A DNA stretch of 5,764 bases from Leucobacter sp. GTDB taxonomy: Bacteria > Actinomycetota > Actinomycetes > Actinomycetales > Microbacteriaceae. The first letter of the stretch is position 1. Each line of letters starts with the position of its first letter. The position numbers and the translations under genes are program-made. Below, piece after piece: positions 5,363 through 5,764 of the stretch. Under the pieces are notes generated by a model. The model searched no databases and was not told where the DNA came from. It saw only the letters and a list, made by a program, of their open reading frames with translations. The DNA lies in the NCBI GenBank assembly GCA_031178565.1, contig JAPSIU010000193.1, forward strand, positions 1-5,764, read 5' to 3'.

Positions 5363-5368
5363 AAAGGA
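5363..5368 (+). promoter_or_regulatory. Ribosome binding site of the ammonia-lyase gene
   Basis: AAAGGA lies 6 bases before GTG 5375 and supports this start over the ATG at 5350, which is in a different frame. Confidence 0.65.
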
Positions 5369-5374
5369 CGCCAC

Positions 5375-5764
5375 GTGATCGACACCGCCACCGCCTGCAC
5401 CCGTGAAGAATTCGCCGGGGAGGACCTTGTTCTCGGACGGGAGCCCGCCACTCTGGACACCCTCGTCGATGTCGCGCGCTTTCGCCGCCGCATCCGGCTG
5501 GCTCCCGAGGTCGAAGAGCACTGTGCGAAGTCGCGGGCCTGGCTCGACGATGTCATCGCCCGCATGCGTGCCGGTGAGCAGGTCGAGGCGATCTACTCGG
5601 TCAACACCGGCTTCGGCTCCCTGGCCGGGCGGCAGGCGTTCCCGACGGCCGATGACGCCGCGGAGCTCTCCCGCCGTCTCATCCTCGCCGACGCCTCCGG
5701 GATCGGTCGGATCGTCGACGAGGAGGTCGTGCGGGCGACGATGTTCATCCGAGTCGTCTCACTC
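5375..5764 (+). CDS. Aromatic amino acid ammonia-lyase (HutH/PAL/TAL superfamily), N-terminal part only
   Basis: The first 130 residues are visible and the frame runs off the right edge; full-length members have about 500-550 residues. The key motif is YSVNTGFGSLAG (74-85), the family's YGVNTGFG block, in which Tyr74 is the expected catalytic tyrosine. It is followed by a helix ending in EEVVRATMFIRV (116-127), also typical. These enzymes use a self-made MIO cofactor to release ammonia from histidine, phenylalanine or tyrosine, giving urocanate, cinnamate or coumarate. The MIO Ala-Ser-Gly triad and the substrate-selecting residues lie beyond the window, so the three cannot be separated. The start is GTG 5375, preceded by AAAGGA. 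The N-terminus is about 20 residues longer than typical bacterial HutH. Placement 93 bp after a CYP199-like P450 favours an aromatic-acid role over housekeeping histidine use, but that is inference. Confidence 0.88.
   Translation, partial: MIDTATACTREEFAGEDLVLGREPATLDTLVDVARFRRRIRLAPEVEEHCAKSRAWLDDVIARMRAGEQVEAIYSVNTGFGSLAGRQAFPTADDAAELSRRLILADASGIGRIVDEEVVRATMFIRVVSL

Noticed and set aside
5693..5701. Ala-Ser-Gly in the lyase as the MIO cofactor triad
   Set aside because: It lies at residues 107-109, too early and in the helix after the YSVNTGFG block. The true MIO triad is expected beyond the window edge.
1..5764. tRNA, rRNA, CRISPR array or toxin-antitoxin pair
   Set aside because: No cloverleaf, regularly spaced repeat array, or adjacent overlapping small gene pair was seen.

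Overview
The window comes from a high-GC bacterium, most likely an actinomycete (Actinomycetota). The host genes are strongly GC-rich: I counted 43 G+C of 60 in 4321-4380. They use GTG starts and short gene overlaps, and they encode catabolic families common in soil and skin actinobacteria. The genus cannot be fixed from sequence alone; a Micrococcales or Brevibacterium-like host is only a guess.

The backbone is a co-directional catabolic neighbourhood on the + strand. It holds the C-terminal end of a YtcJ-type metal-dependent amidohydrolase (2-457, cut by the left edge), an HpcH/HpaI-family class II aldolase (551-1309), an IclR-family regulator overlapping the aldolase stop by 4 bases (1306-2040), a CYP199-like cytochrome P450 (4076-5281), and the N-terminal 130 residues of an aromatic amino acid ammonia-lyase of the HutH/PAL/TAL superfamily (5375-5764, cut by the right edge). 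The P450 and the lyase suggest handling of para-substituted aromatic acids or aromatic amino acids. The IclR protein is the natural candidate regulator. The exact substrates are inference.

The unusual part lies between iclR and the P450. About 1.9 kb of distinctly lower-GC DNA (I counted 24 G+C of 60 in 3361-3420) is bracketed by a 25-bp direct repeat with one mismatch (2020-2044 and 3933-3957). The left copy is the last seven codons of the IclR gene, stop included, plus four bases. This is the geometry of a small integrative element inserted at the 3' end of a coding gene, with that end duplicated. No recombinase is visible inside. The only convincing gene in the islet is on the - strand (2671-3747). 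It encodes a 358-residue protein with an N-terminal Rossmann-like segment resembling TIR/DUF4062/deoxyribosyltransferase-type domains, followed by a long alpha-helical, possibly HEAT-like region. That architecture in such a setting suggests a solitary defence-type or sensor/effector cargo gene; this is inference. The rest of the islet (2045-2670) holds only short broken frames, a 16-bp direct repeat and a small hairpin.

Without the islet, iclR and the P450 gene would be separated by about 118 bp. The insertion therefore split a compact regulator-catabolic gene arrangement and placed a divergently transcribed foreign gene upstream of the P450.
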